Positions 1-6,311 are shown, numbered from the stretch's first letter. The stretch: 7,195 bases of DNA from an uncultured Actinomycetes bacterium (GCA_903918595.1 CAIXFB010000348.1:1-7195), one strand, 5' to 3'. Numbers and translations are program-made. The notes: a model not told the origin generated them from the letters alone.

Positions 1-825
1 CACTCCGTGTCGGGCAGCAGTTGGGTCCACATGGTGCAGGTTATGCCACGACTCACCAAATGAGGGTACGGCCAGCCATGCAACGTTCGTGGAGAGATCG
101 CGTGAATCGAAGGGTCGTTTGCCGAACACATGGCAGATCGAATTGATCGACCAGGTCACGTGGTGCACAAACGCAATACGGAATAGGCCCGCCCAGAAAA
201 AAGCGGTGAGTGCACCCAGCCACGACCATGTGATCAGACCACCGAGGATTGCTGGCGCGATCATGGAGAACAGGGCGATAGCCGGGAACCAAGCGGAGAT
301 TCGCCGCAGGTCTGCGTCGTCATCAATATCGGGTGCGTACTGCCGAATCGAAGTGTTCTCCGAGGAGAAGAGCCAGCCGACATGCGCAAATGCAAGTCCT
401 TTAGCAACTGCGCGGCGCGAGGTGCCAAACCGCCAGGGGGAGTGCGGGTCACCGACCTCGTCGGTGAACTGGTGGTGCTTGCGGTGGTCGGCCACCCACT
501 GATCCAGGGAACCCTGAAGTGCCATTGAGCCGGTGATGGCAAGCACGATCTTGAGGGTTCGGTTCGTTTTGAAGGAGCCATGGGTGAAATGGCGGTGGTA
601 GCCCAATGTGATGCCCAGTGCGGTGATCGCCCAGAACAGCACGGCCAATGCCACATCGGTCCAGCCGAGCCAGCCACCCCAGAGAACGGGAATCGCAAAA
701 AGTACGGAGACCAGCGGAATGACGACGAAGAGACCGATGGCAAAGCGCATAGCGGGGCTGAGCAGTAGTTGCTCGTCGTGTACTGGCGGGCTGTCTATGG
801 GGCTCAGGTCGGGCGCGAGGCTCAT
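1..825 (-). CDS. Acyl-CoA Delta9 desaturase (DesA3/stearoyl-CoA type), partial
   Basis: Membrane di-iron desaturase that would put a cis double bond into a saturated acyl-CoA, using electrons from a ferredoxin or rubredoxin-type partner. Only the first 275 codons are present; the C-terminus lies beyond the left edge. All three histidine boxes of the family are visible: HRHFTH at residues 77-82, HRKHH at 114-118 and HNLHH at 261-265, plus the family motif HHVTWSINS from residue 221. Hydrophobic segments lie at about residues 27-50 and 56-75, then again at about 143-153, 181-200 and 202-221. The start ATG at 825-823 is preceded by AAGGAG (835-830) with a 4-base spacer. The gene is divergent from the tRNA-Gln and has tandem inverted repeats about 35-60 bases upstream of its start. 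The family call is secure. Substrate chain length and the electron donor are not shown by the sequence. Confidence 0.93.
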   Translation of the reverse strand, partial: MSLAPDLSPIDSPPVHDEQLLLSPAMRFAIGLFVVIPLVSVLFAIPVLWGGWLGWTDVALAVLFWAITALGITLGYHRHFTHGSFKTNRTLKIVLAITGSMALQGSLDQWVADHRKHHQFTDEVGDPHSPWRFGTSRRAVAKGLAFAHVGWLFSSENTSIRQYAPDIDDDADLRRISAWFPAIALFSMIAPAILGGLITWSWLGALTAFFWAGLFRIAFVHHVTWSINSICHVFGKRPFDSRDLSTNVAWLAVPSFGESWHNLHHVDPTAARHGV

Positions 826-829
826 CGAT

Positions 830-835
830 CTCCTT
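830..835 (-). promoter_or_regulatory. Ribosome binding site of the desaturase
   Basis: On the minus strand this reads AAGGAG, four bases before the ATG at 825-823. It supports that start over the internal ATG at codon 26. Confidence 0.7.
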
Positions 836-857
836 GGGGTGACTCGTGGTGAATTAC

Positions 858-888
858 TTACGCTTCCGTAGGTTACGGCACCGTAACC
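858..888. promoter_or_regulatory. Tandem inverted-repeat operator candidate upstream of the desaturase
   Basis: Two abutting 15-bp units read TTACGCTTCCGTAGG (858-872) and TTACGGCACCGTAAC (873-887). Each is an inverted repeat of TTACG and CGTA(A/G) around four bases. The second extends to a perfect 18-bp palindrome at 871-888, with 8-bp arms GGTTACGG and CCGTAACC around CA. The pair sits 33-63 bases upstream of the desaturase start, within the expected promoter. Dyad operators of this kind are typical of TetR-family regulators that sense fatty acids or acyl-CoA. Which protein binds is not known, and no regulator gene is in the window. The repeat is seen directly; the operator role is inference. 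Confidence 0.6.
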
Positions 889-936
889 AAGGTTGTCCAG
901 CGCCCCGGTGCGGCGCGCTCTACGCTTACCCGGCAG

Positions 937-1010
937 TCCCGGGTCGTCTAGCGGCAGGACAGCGGACTTTGAATCCGTCAACGGTGGTTCGATCCCACCC
1001 CCGGGAGCCA
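937..1010 (+). tRNA. tRNA-Gln (anticodon TTG)
   Basis: A full cloverleaf can be folded by hand. The acceptor stem is TCCCGGG (937-943) with CCCGGGA (1000-1006). The D stem is GTC/GAC (946-948 and 958-960). The anticodon stem is GCGGA/TCCGT (962-966 and 974-978) with one G-T pair. The anticodon loop CTTTGAA (967-973) carries TTG at 969-971, which reads CAA. The T stem is GGTGG/CCACC (983-987 and 995-999) around TTCGATC. The discriminator base is G1007 and CCA is encoded at 1008-1010. The gene decodes glutamine. It points towards the permease operon and glmU and is divergent from the desaturase. No clear intrinsic terminator with a T-run follows it. Confidence 0.97.
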
Positions 1011-1071
1011 GCTGCGCGCAGTCGCCAGTCCGGCCGGCTGCCGCAGACCAGTAGCGTCATGAAGATTGTTT

Positions 1072-1087
1072 TGTGATGTGGCTCACG
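1072..1087 (+). promoter_or_regulatory. CRP/GlxR-type binding site candidate
   Basis: TGTGATGTGGCTCACG matches the actinobacterial CRP/GlxR consensus TGTGA-N6-TCACA at nine of ten defined bases, and also has the favoured T at the third spacer base. Its centre is 62 bases before the permease start. A weak -10-like TAACCT at 1106-1111 would put a transcription start near 1117-1119. The site would then be centred near -38 to -40, close to an activator position that overlaps the -35 region. This suggests cAMP/CRP-family control of the amine catabolic operon. The match is seen directly; binding and the sign of regulation are inferred. Confidence 0.5.
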
Positions 1088-1105
1088 CGGGCGGCTTCCT
1101 GCCTC

Positions 1106-1111
1106 TAACCT
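1106..1111 (+). promoter_or_regulatory. Weak -10 promoter hexamer candidate for the amine operon
   Basis: TAACCT lies 31-36 bases before the permease ATG. No good -35 hexamer stands at the usual distance, where the CRP-like site is found instead. That would suit an activator-dependent promoter. Short matches of this kind are common by chance. Confidence 0.25.
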
Positions 1112-1129
1112 CCTGTCAATCGCACGTTC

Positions 1130-1134
1130 GGAGG
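1130..1134 (+). promoter_or_regulatory. Ribosome binding site of the permease
   Basis: GGAGG, within a longer GGAGGAGGG, stands seven bases before the ATG at 1142. It is the strongest Shine-Dalgarno sequence in the window and fixes the permease start. Confidence 0.85.
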
Positions 1135-1141
1135 AGGGCAT

Positions 1142-2695
1142 ATGGACAAGAAGATCAGCGCAGGCGGTGGTGTCGAGTACACCCATGCCGGCAAGGAGTA
1201 TTTCGATAAGCGCGGGCTCAAGCGTTATGCAGGTGCAGCGTCGCTGTGGGGACTCGGCGTGGCCGCGGTCATCTCCGGTGACTTCTCGGGCTGGAACTTC
1301 GGCATCGGGAATGCCGGCTGGGGCGGCATGTTGATCGCCACGATCATCATCGGCCTGATGTACATCTTCATGATCTACAGCATTTCCGAAATGTCGGCAG
1401 CAATGCCGCACACCGGTGGCGCCTATTCATTTGCCCGTTCGGCGATGGGCCCGTGGGGCGGTTTCATCACGGGATTCGCAGAGACGATCGAGTACGTGAT
1501 CACAACTGCCGTAGTCGGCACCTTTGCGGCCCTGTATGCCGATGCGATCGTCGCAGACCTCTTCGGCATCAACCTGCCGATCCTGGCTTGGGTGATCATC
1601 ATCTACGTGATCTTCGTTGCGCTGAACGCGGCGGGAGCGGCGGCATCCTTCCGCTTCGCATTCATCATCGCGGTGATCTCGCTCGCCGTGCTCGCGATCT
1701 TCTTTGTCGCAGCGCTCGTTTCTGGACAGTTCAGCGTTGACAACCTCTTCGACATCGTTCCCGAGGCTGGCGGCTCCACGTTCCTGCCCTACGGCGTGAT
1801 GGGGATCTTCCTCGCCATGCCGTTCGCCATCTGGTTCTTCCTCGGCATCGAGGAACTGCCTCTCGCGGCAGAAGAGACGAAGACACCGGCAAAGGACATC
1901 CCGAAGGGCGCGATCACCGGCCTGTTCACCCTCCTCACCACAGCGTTCTTGGTGTTGATCTTGAACCCCGGCATCCTCGGCGCAGCTGCCATCTCCGAAT
2001 CGGGCGAGCCGATTCTGGACGGCTTCCGGGCCATCTTCCCGAACAGCGACATCGCCGCACTGCTGTCCTTGATGGCGCTCGCGGGTCTGATCGCCTCATT
2101 CCAGGGCATCATGTTTGCGGCAGGGCGCAATGTGTACTCCCTCTCGCGGGCCGGCTACTACCCGAAGTTCCTCTCGCTCACGGGGGAGCGCAAAACACCA
2201 TGGGTCGCCCTTGTCGCCAGCGCGATCGTCGGGATCGTGCTGGTGTTCGGACTGGGCGCTATTGCCTACGGCGGCGAGGAGACTCCCTATGTGAGTGCCG
2301 CGAATGCCCTGCTGCTGATCGCCGTGTTCGGAGCAGTCATCGCCTACGTGCTGCAGATGGTGGCTTTCCTCATCCTGCGCAGGAAGTTCGCGAGCGCCGA
2401 TCGTCCTTACCGCAGCCCAGTAGGACTGTGGGGGGCCTTCATCGCCGGCGTGATCTCGCTGGTCACCTTGATCCTTATGCCGTTCAACGAGGACTACCGT
2501 GCTGTGATCATCTGGGTCGCGGTCGTGTACGTCTTGGGTCTCATCGCCTTCGCACTGTTCGGCCGCACCCGGCTGGTGCTGTCTCCGGAGGAGGAGTATG
2601 CGGTGACCGGCGGCGTTCACGGACACCCTGAGGTCGAGGGCTATGACGTCACCGAGCAGCTCGAGGAGTCAGGCAAGGAAGACTGGCGCGGATAG
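1142..2695 (+). CDS. eat: Ethanolamine permease (APC superfamily)
   Basis: Inner-membrane transporter of the amino acid-polyamine-organocation superfamily, expected to import ethanolamine or a close amino alcohol by cation coupling. The 517-residue protein is the usual size for this group. A hydrophilic N-terminus (about 1-28) leads into a run of roughly twelve hydrophobic segments, and a charged tail of about 35 residues ends the protein. Family-like stretches include YFDKRGLKRYAG (20-31), VISGDFSGWNFG (43-54) and MPHTGGAYSFARSAMGPWGGFITG from about residue 88, which I recognise from ethanolamine permeases. It is the first gene of the train, 64 bases before a gamma-glutamyl-amine ligase, and that neighbour supports an amine substrate. 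Another small amine as substrate cannot be excluded. The ligase reading frame is open back into the last 53 bases of this gene but is not thought to start there. Confidence 0.87.
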   Translation: MDKKISAGGGVEYTHAGKEYFDKRGLKRYAGAASLWGLGVAAVISGDFSGWNFGIGNAGWGGMLIATIIIGLMYIFMIYSISEMSAAMPHTGGAYSFARSAMGPWGGFITGFAETIEYVITTAVVGTFAALYADAIVADLFGINLPILAWVIIIYVIFVALNAAGAAASFRFAFIIAVISLAVLAIFFVAALVSGQFSVDNLFDIVPEAGGSTFLPYGVMGIFLAMPFAIWFFLGIEELPLAAEETKTPAKDIPKGAITGLFTLLTTAFLVLILNPGILGAAAISESGEPILDGFRAIFPNSDIAALLSLMALAGLIASFQGIMFAAGRNVYSLSRAGYYPKFLSLTGERKTPWVALVASAIVGIVLVFGLGAIAYGGEETPYVSAANALLLIAVFGAVIAYVLQMVAFLILRRKFASADRPYRSPVGLWGAFIAGVISLVTLILMPFNEDYRAVIIWVAVVYVLGLIAFALFGRTRLVLSPEEEYAVTGGVHGHPEVEGYDVTEQLEESGKEDWRG

Positions 2696-2708
2696 CGTCT
2701 GCACTCTG

Positions 2709-2740
2709 AACGGGGGGAGAGGCGTGCCTCTCCCCCCGTT
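2709..2740 (+). repeat. Perfect intercistronic hairpin between permease and ligase
   Basis: Arms AACGGGGGGAGAGGC (2709-2723) and GCCTCTCCCCCCGTT (2726-2740) are exact reverse complements. As RNA they would form a stem of about 14 pairs with a four-base loop CGTG, very rich in GC. No T-run follows the stem, so it is not a standard intrinsic terminator. It may be a partial terminator, an RNA stability element protecting the permease message, or a device giving different levels of permease and ligase. The inverted repeat is certain; its role is inferred. Confidence 0.8.
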
Positions 2741-2755
2741 CCCAGCACTGGGAGG
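2741..2755 (+). promoter_or_regulatory. Ligase ribosome binding site within a small hairpin
   Basis: GGAGG (2751-2755) lies four bases before the ATG at 2760 and decides the ligase start. The bases just before it, CCCAG (2741-2745), can pair with CTGGG (2748-2752), so folding would cover the first bases of the ribosome binding site. The stem is only five pairs with a two-base gap, so pairing would be weak or would open to a three-or-four-pair stem. Confidence 0.5.
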
Positions 2756-2759
2756 CTTC

Positions 2760-4124
2760 ATGGGTACGGGTCAACGGATCACGCTCGATCAACTGCGCGA
2801 ACTCGTTGCGGCAGGTGACATCGATACCGTCTGCGTTGCGATCACCGACATGCAGGGACGTCTGCAGGGCAAGCGCGTGCATGCGGGCCACTTCCTCAGC
2901 GACGTCGCAGGCCACGGCACCGAGGGATGCAACTACCTGCTCGCCGTCGACGTAGATATGAACACAGTCGATGGGTACGCGATGTCGTCCTGGGACACCG
3001 GATACGGCGACATGGTGTTCGTCCCTGACCTCTCCACCTTGCACCTGCAGAGTTGGCAACCCGGAACCGCAGCGCTTATCTGCGACATCCGTGACGAGGA
3101 AGGCCACGACGTCGCCCCGTCGCCACGGCAGATCCTTACCCGGCAGACGCGGCGTCTTGCGGATCGAGACCTCGTAGCGATGGTGGGGACGGAGCTGGAG
3201 TTCATCGTGTTCACCGACACCTACGAGAGTGCTTGGCAGTCCGGTTATCGAAATCTCACTCCTGCAAACCTGTACAACGTCGACTATTCACTCCTTGGCA
3301 CTGCTCGAGTGGAGCCGCTCCTGCGACGCATCCGCAATGCCATGGCCGATGCGGGCATGACAGTGGAAAGCGCCAAGGGCGAATGCAATCTCGGTCAGCA
3401 CGAGATCGCCTTCAAGTACGACGAGGCGATCACCACGTGTGACAACCACGTGATCTTCAAGACGGCATCCAAAGAGATTGCATCGCAAGAGGGCATGTCG
3501 ATCACCTTCATGGCCAAGTTCAACGAGCGCGAGGGGAACTCATGTCACATCCACCTCTCGTTCCGTACGACCGACGGCATGGTGGTGATGGCAGACGATT
3601 CCGCGCCCGATGGGCTCTCTGAACTCGGACGGCATTTCATCGCCGGGCAGCTCGCGCATGCCGCGGAACTGACGCTGCTCTTCGCACCCCAGATCAACTC
3701 CTACAAGCGCTACCAAGCAGGGTCTTTCGCGCCGACCGCCCTGCGCTGGGGGCGCGACAATCGCACGTGCTCCTTCCGCTTGGTGGGACACGGTCCCTCG
3801 CTGCGACTGGAGAACCGCATCCCCGGGGGAGATGTCAATCCCTATCTTGCTGTGGCGGGCATGATCGCCGCGGGGATGGATGGCATCGACCGTGCGCTAC
3901 CCCTCGAGGCCGCCTTCGTCGGCAACGCTTATGAGAGCGACTCGGCGCGCGTGCCCGAGTCTTTGCGGGAGGCGTTGGCCCTGTGGGAGGGGTCGGCCTG
4001 GGTCCGCGAGACGTTCGGGGCCGAGGTCACCGACCACTACGCGAACATGGCGCGGGTAGAACTGGCAGCATTCAACTCCTCGGTCACCGATTGGGAGCGC
4101 TTTCGCAGTTTCGAACGTCTGTAG
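2760..4124 (+). CDS. Glutamine synthetase-like gamma-glutamyl-amine ligase (probable gamma-glutamylethanolamide synthetase)
   Basis: Cytoplasmic ATP-dependent ligase that would join the gamma-carboxyl of glutamate to an amine. The 454 residues cover the whole GS fold: an N-terminal beta-grasp domain (about 1-115, with ITDMQGRLQGKRV) and a C-terminal catalytic domain. Visible catalytic residues are E145 and E147 (GTELEF), E208 and E215 (GECNLGQHEI), H263 (NSCHIHLS), the NSYKRY block from 313, and E351 in RLENRIPGGDVNPY. The adenylylation-tyrosine motif (NLYxLP) of ordinary GS-I is absent, and the motifs resemble PuuA and actinobacterial GlnA3/GlnA4. The neighbouring ethanolamine permease favours GlnA4-like activity on ethanolamine. 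Polyamines or another small amine remain possible. The start at 2760 is chosen for its GGAGG; the frame is open back to 2643 but that would overlap the permease and add an unlike N-terminus. It is not likely to be the main ammonium-assimilating GlnA. Confidence 0.85.
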   Translation: MGTGQRITLDQLRELVAAGDIDTVCVAITDMQGRLQGKRVHAGHFLSDVAGHGTEGCNYLLAVDVDMNTVDGYAMSSWDTGYGDMVFVPDLSTLHLQSWQPGTAALICDIRDEEGHDVAPSPRQILTRQTRRLADRDLVAMVGTELEFIVFTDTYESAWQSGYRNLTPANLYNVDYSLLGTARVEPLLRRIRNAMADAGMTVESAKGECNLGQHEIAFKYDEAITTCDNHVIFKTASKEIASQEGMSITFMAKFNEREGNSCHIHLSFRTTDGMVVMADDSAPDGLSELGRHFIAGQLAHAAELTLLFAPQINSYKRYQAGSFAPTALRWGRDNRTCSFRLVGHGPSLRLENRIPGGDVNPYLAVAGMIAAGMDGIDRALPLEAAFVGNAYESDSARVPESLREALALWEGSAWVRETFGAEVTDHYANMARVELAAFNSSVTDWERFRSFERL

Positions 4125-4161
4125 AGCACCCTCAGTCCAGCGCCGTGTCATTCCAGATCCG

Positions 4162-4167
4162 AAGGGG
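4162..4167 (+). promoter_or_regulatory. Ribosome binding site of the aldehyde dehydrogenase
   Basis: AAGGGG ends four bases before the ATG at 4172. It supports this start over the longer open frame that reaches back into the ligase gene. Confidence 0.6.
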
Positions 4168-4171
4168 TTCC

Positions 4172-5527
4172 ATGTTCACTGTCATCAATCCCGCTACGGA
4201 GCAGGGGATCGCCGAGGTTGCCTCGACATCCCTGGCAGAGACCGATGCAGCTATTGCTCGATCGGCGCTCGCCTTCGAGTCGTGGCGCAAGGTTGCGCCA
4301 GGTGAGCGAGCTGATCTGCTTCGGGCCTTCTCCTCCGTGGTGCGCGAACATGCAGAGGAACTCGCACAACTCGAGGTCGCCAACTCCGGTCACACCATTG
4401 GCAATGCCCGCTGGGAAGCTGGGAACGTCGCCAACGTCCTCAACTACTACGCCGGATCACCCGAGCGACTGTTCGGTCGCCAGATCCCGGTTGCCGGTGG
4501 TGTCGACATCACGTTCCACGAACCCATAGGTGTGGTGGGAATCATCGTGCCGTGGAATTTTCCGATGCCGATCGCAGGATGGGGATTCGCACCTGCACTC
4601 GCTGCCGGTTGCACCGTGGTGCTCAAGCCCGCTGAACTGACGCCACTGACAGCCATCCGTCTAGGTGAGCTCGCACTAGAGGCTGGCATCCCCGAGGGCG
4701 TGTTCACGGTGCTGCCCGGCAAGGGCTCTGTGGTGGGCCAGCGGCTCGTGGAGCACCCGTTGGTGCGCAAGATCGTGTTCACCGGCTCCACCGATGTTGG
4801 CATGCAGATCATGGCTGGCTGCGCAGCACAGGTGAAACGGGTCACCCTCGAACTCGGCGGCAAGAGCGCCAACATCATCTTCAGCGACTCCGACCTCGAC
4901 AAAGCGGCGGCAACAGCACCGTATGGCGTTTTCGACAACGCTGGCCAGGACTGCTGCGCCCGCTCGCGCATTCTCGTTCAGCGCAGTGTCATGGATGACT
5001 TCATGCAGCGACTCGAGACTGCTGTGCAGGGTGTGGTTGTAGGTGATCCCGCGCACGAGAGCACCGAGATGGGCCCGCTCATCTCGCGCGGTCAGCTCGA
5101 CACCGTCAGGTCATTCGTTCCCGACGAGACCAGCGTCGCATTTCGCGGGACCTGCCCAGACGGTGCCGGATTCTGGTACCCACCCACCGTTCTCGTCACG
5201 ACGGAAAACGATCGCGCCTACCGAGAAGAAATCTTTGGACCGGTCGTCGTCGTTGTGCCTTTTGACGACGAGACCGATGCGATCCGCATGGCGAATGATT
5301 CCGACTACGGCCTGTCCGGCTCGATCTGGACGCGCGATGTTGGGCGCGCCTTCCGGGTAGCGCGAGGCGTGGAAGCTGGAAACTTGTCCGTCAATTCGCA
5401 CTCGTCTGTGCGCTACTGGACGCCGTTCGGCGGGTTCAAGAAATCCGGGCTCGGTCGTGAACTCGGACCAGATGCACCAGAAGCTTTCACTGAGACAAAG
5501 AACGTTTTCATGGCAACCGATGAGTAG
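4172..5527 (+). CDS. NAD(P)+-dependent aldehyde dehydrogenase
   Basis: Oxidises an aldehyde to its acid in the cytoplasm. The 451-residue protein covers the whole ALDH fold, slightly shorter than the usual 480-500 because the N-terminus begins directly at FTVINPAT. Visible motifs are PWNFPM with N129, FTGSTDVG in the cofactor domain, the general base E227 in LELGGKS, and catalytic C261 in NAGQDCCARSR. The E227-C261 spacing of 34 equals that of classical ALDHs. EEIFGPV and the C-terminal PFGGFKKSGLGRELG follow. A second cysteine, C262, lies beside the nucleophile. It starts 47 bases after the ligase stop with no hairpin between. In this context the likely substrate is the gamma-glutamylated aldehyde made from the ligase product, by analogy with PuuC in putrescine breakdown. 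The family is certain; the substrate is inferred. The frame is open upstream to 3983, but that part is a shadow of the ligase. Confidence 0.93.
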   Translation: MFTVINPATEQGIAEVASTSLAETDAAIARSALAFESWRKVAPGERADLLRAFSSVVREHAEELAQLEVANSGHTIGNARWEAGNVANVLNYYAGSPERLFGRQIPVAGGVDITFHEPIGVVGIIVPWNFPMPIAGWGFAPALAAGCTVVLKPAELTPLTAIRLGELALEAGIPEGVFTVLPGKGSVVGQRLVEHPLVRKIVFTGSTDVGMQIMAGCAAQVKRVTLELGGKSANIIFSDSDLDKAAATAPYGVFDNAGQDCCARSRILVQRSVMDDFMQRLETAVQGVVVGDPAHESTEMGPLISRGQLDTVRSFVPDETSVAFRGTCPDGAGFWYPPTVLVTTENDRAYREEIFGPVVVVVPFDDETDAIRMANDSDYGLSGSIWTRDVGRAFRVARGVEAGNLSVNSHSSVRYWTPFGGFKKSGLGRELGPDAPEAFTETKNVFMATDE

Positions 5528-5530
5528 GAG
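5526..5530 (+). promoter_or_regulatory. Ribosome binding site of the SDR gene
   Basis: AGGAG begins inside the aldehyde dehydrogenase stop codon and stands four bases before the ATG at 5535. The ATG at 5520 in the same frame has no such sequence before it, so this site decides the start. Confidence 0.7.
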
Positions 5531-5534
5531 TGAA

Positions 5535-6311
5535 ATGTCCAGTAATTGTCGACGATTAGAAGGTCGGGTAGCCGTCATTACCGGAGGTGCCAGCGGCATC
5601 GGACTCGCCTCCGCCCTGCGTCTGGCCGATGAAGGAGCGCACGTCGTGATCGGCGATATGGACGATGCGGCGGGCGGTGTGGCCGCCGAGCAGGCGGGTG
5701 GCATGTTCGTGCACTGCGACGTGACCGATGCCGGAGACGTTGCCGCGATGTTCCGAGCCGCGAAGGACCGGTACGGATCCATTGACATCGCCTTCAATAA
5801 CGCTGGTATTTCACCCCCGGACGATGATTCGATTCTGGAGACAGGGATCGATGCCTGGCGCCGCGTCCAGGAGGTCAACCTGACCTCGGTCTACCTCTGC
5901 TGCAAAGAAGTGCTTCCCTACATGCTCGAACAGGGAAAGGGTTCCATCATCAACACTGCCTCTTTCGTGGCAACCATGGCGGCGGCCACGTCCCAAATTT
6001 CCTACACCGCATCCAAAGGTGGCGTGCTCGCCATGAGCCGCGAATTGGGAGTGCAATTCGCACGGAGTGGGGTTCGAGTAAATGCGCTGTCACCAGGGCC
6101 CGTCGCCACACCCTTGCTGATGGAGCTATTCGCCAGTGACCCTGAGCGGGCCGCGCGCCGCCTGGTGCACATCCCGGTTGGCAGATTCGGGGAGCCTGAG
6201 GAGATCGCTGCGGCAGTCGCCTTCCTCGCAAGTGATGACTCCTCCTTCATGACCGCTTCCAATTTCCTCGTGGATGGCGGGATTTCCGGGGCGTATGTAA
6301 CTCCGCTCTAG
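5535..6311 (+). CDS. Classical short-chain dehydrogenase/reductase (SDR)
   Basis: NAD(P)-dependent oxidoreductase with a single Rossmann domain of 258 residues, the usual size for classical SDRs. The cofactor motif TGGASGIG spans residues 16-23, and D41 at the end of the second beta strand favours NAD(H) over NADP(H). NNAG lies at 88-91, and the catalytic tetrad is N115, S143, Y157 and K161. The C-terminus has the common PVGRFGEPEEIAAAVAFLASD and VDGG pattern. It follows the aldehyde dehydrogenase by seven bases, and its ribosome binding site overlaps that gene's stop codon, so the two are probably translationally coupled. A fitting role is oxidation of the hydroxyl of gamma-glutamylethanolamide to the aldehyde that the dehydrogenase then takes. 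Automatic annotation may label it 3-oxoacyl-ACP reductase or glucose dehydrogenase from general similarity. Substrate is inferred from context only. Confidence 0.92.
   Translation: MSSNCRRLEGRVAVITGGASGIGLASALRLADEGAHVVIGDMDDAAGGVAAEQAGGMFVHCDVTDAGDVAAMFRAAKDRYGSIDIAFNNAGISPPDDDSILETGIDAWRRVQEVNLTSVYLCCKEVLPYMLEQGKGSIINTASFVATMAAATSQISYTASKGGVLAMSRELGVQFARSGVRVNALSPGPVATPLLMELFASDPERAARRLVHIPVGRFGEPEEIAAAVAFLASDDSSFMTASNFLVDGGISGAYVTPL

Noticed and set aside
261..743. Long minus-strand open frame within the desaturase region
   Set aside because: Its translation shows no family motif, while another minus-strand frame over the same bases holds all three desaturase histidine boxes.
893..926. 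TTGTCC and TACGCT as a promoter for tRNA-Gln
   Set aside because: The spacing of 22 bases is too long for a normal promoter, so I did not list it as a feature.
937..1010. tRNA-Gln as an attachment site of an integrated element
   Set aside because: No second copy of the tRNA 3' end was found elsewhere in the window, and no integrase, transposase or excisionase gene is present.
1011..1060. Possible terminator after the tRNA (palindromes CTGCGCGCAG at 1012-1021 and CCGGCCGG nearby)
   Set aside because: The palindromes have no loop of normal size and no T-run follows them directly; short GC palindromes are expected by chance here.
1056..1087. GlnR-type nitrogen box before the permease
   Set aside because: Only partial matches to GTnAC-N6-GAAAC can be found, none with both halves acceptable.
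2643..2759. Upstream extension of the ligase reading frame into the permease gene
   Set aside because: The added 39 residues have no resemblance to the family N-terminus, run through the GC-rich hairpin, and lack a good ribosome binding site, whereas ATG 2760 has GGAGG at a suitable distance.
3983..4171. Upstream extension of the aldehyde dehydrogenase frame inside the ligase gene
   Set aside because: It is an out-of-frame shadow of the ligase 3' end. The ALDH fold begins at MFTVINPAT, with AAGGGG just before it.
5457..5534. Longer SDR starts at 5457 and 5520
   Set aside because: Both lie in the aldehyde dehydrogenase coding region and have no ribosome binding site. ATG 5535 has AGGAG and yields the normal SDR length.
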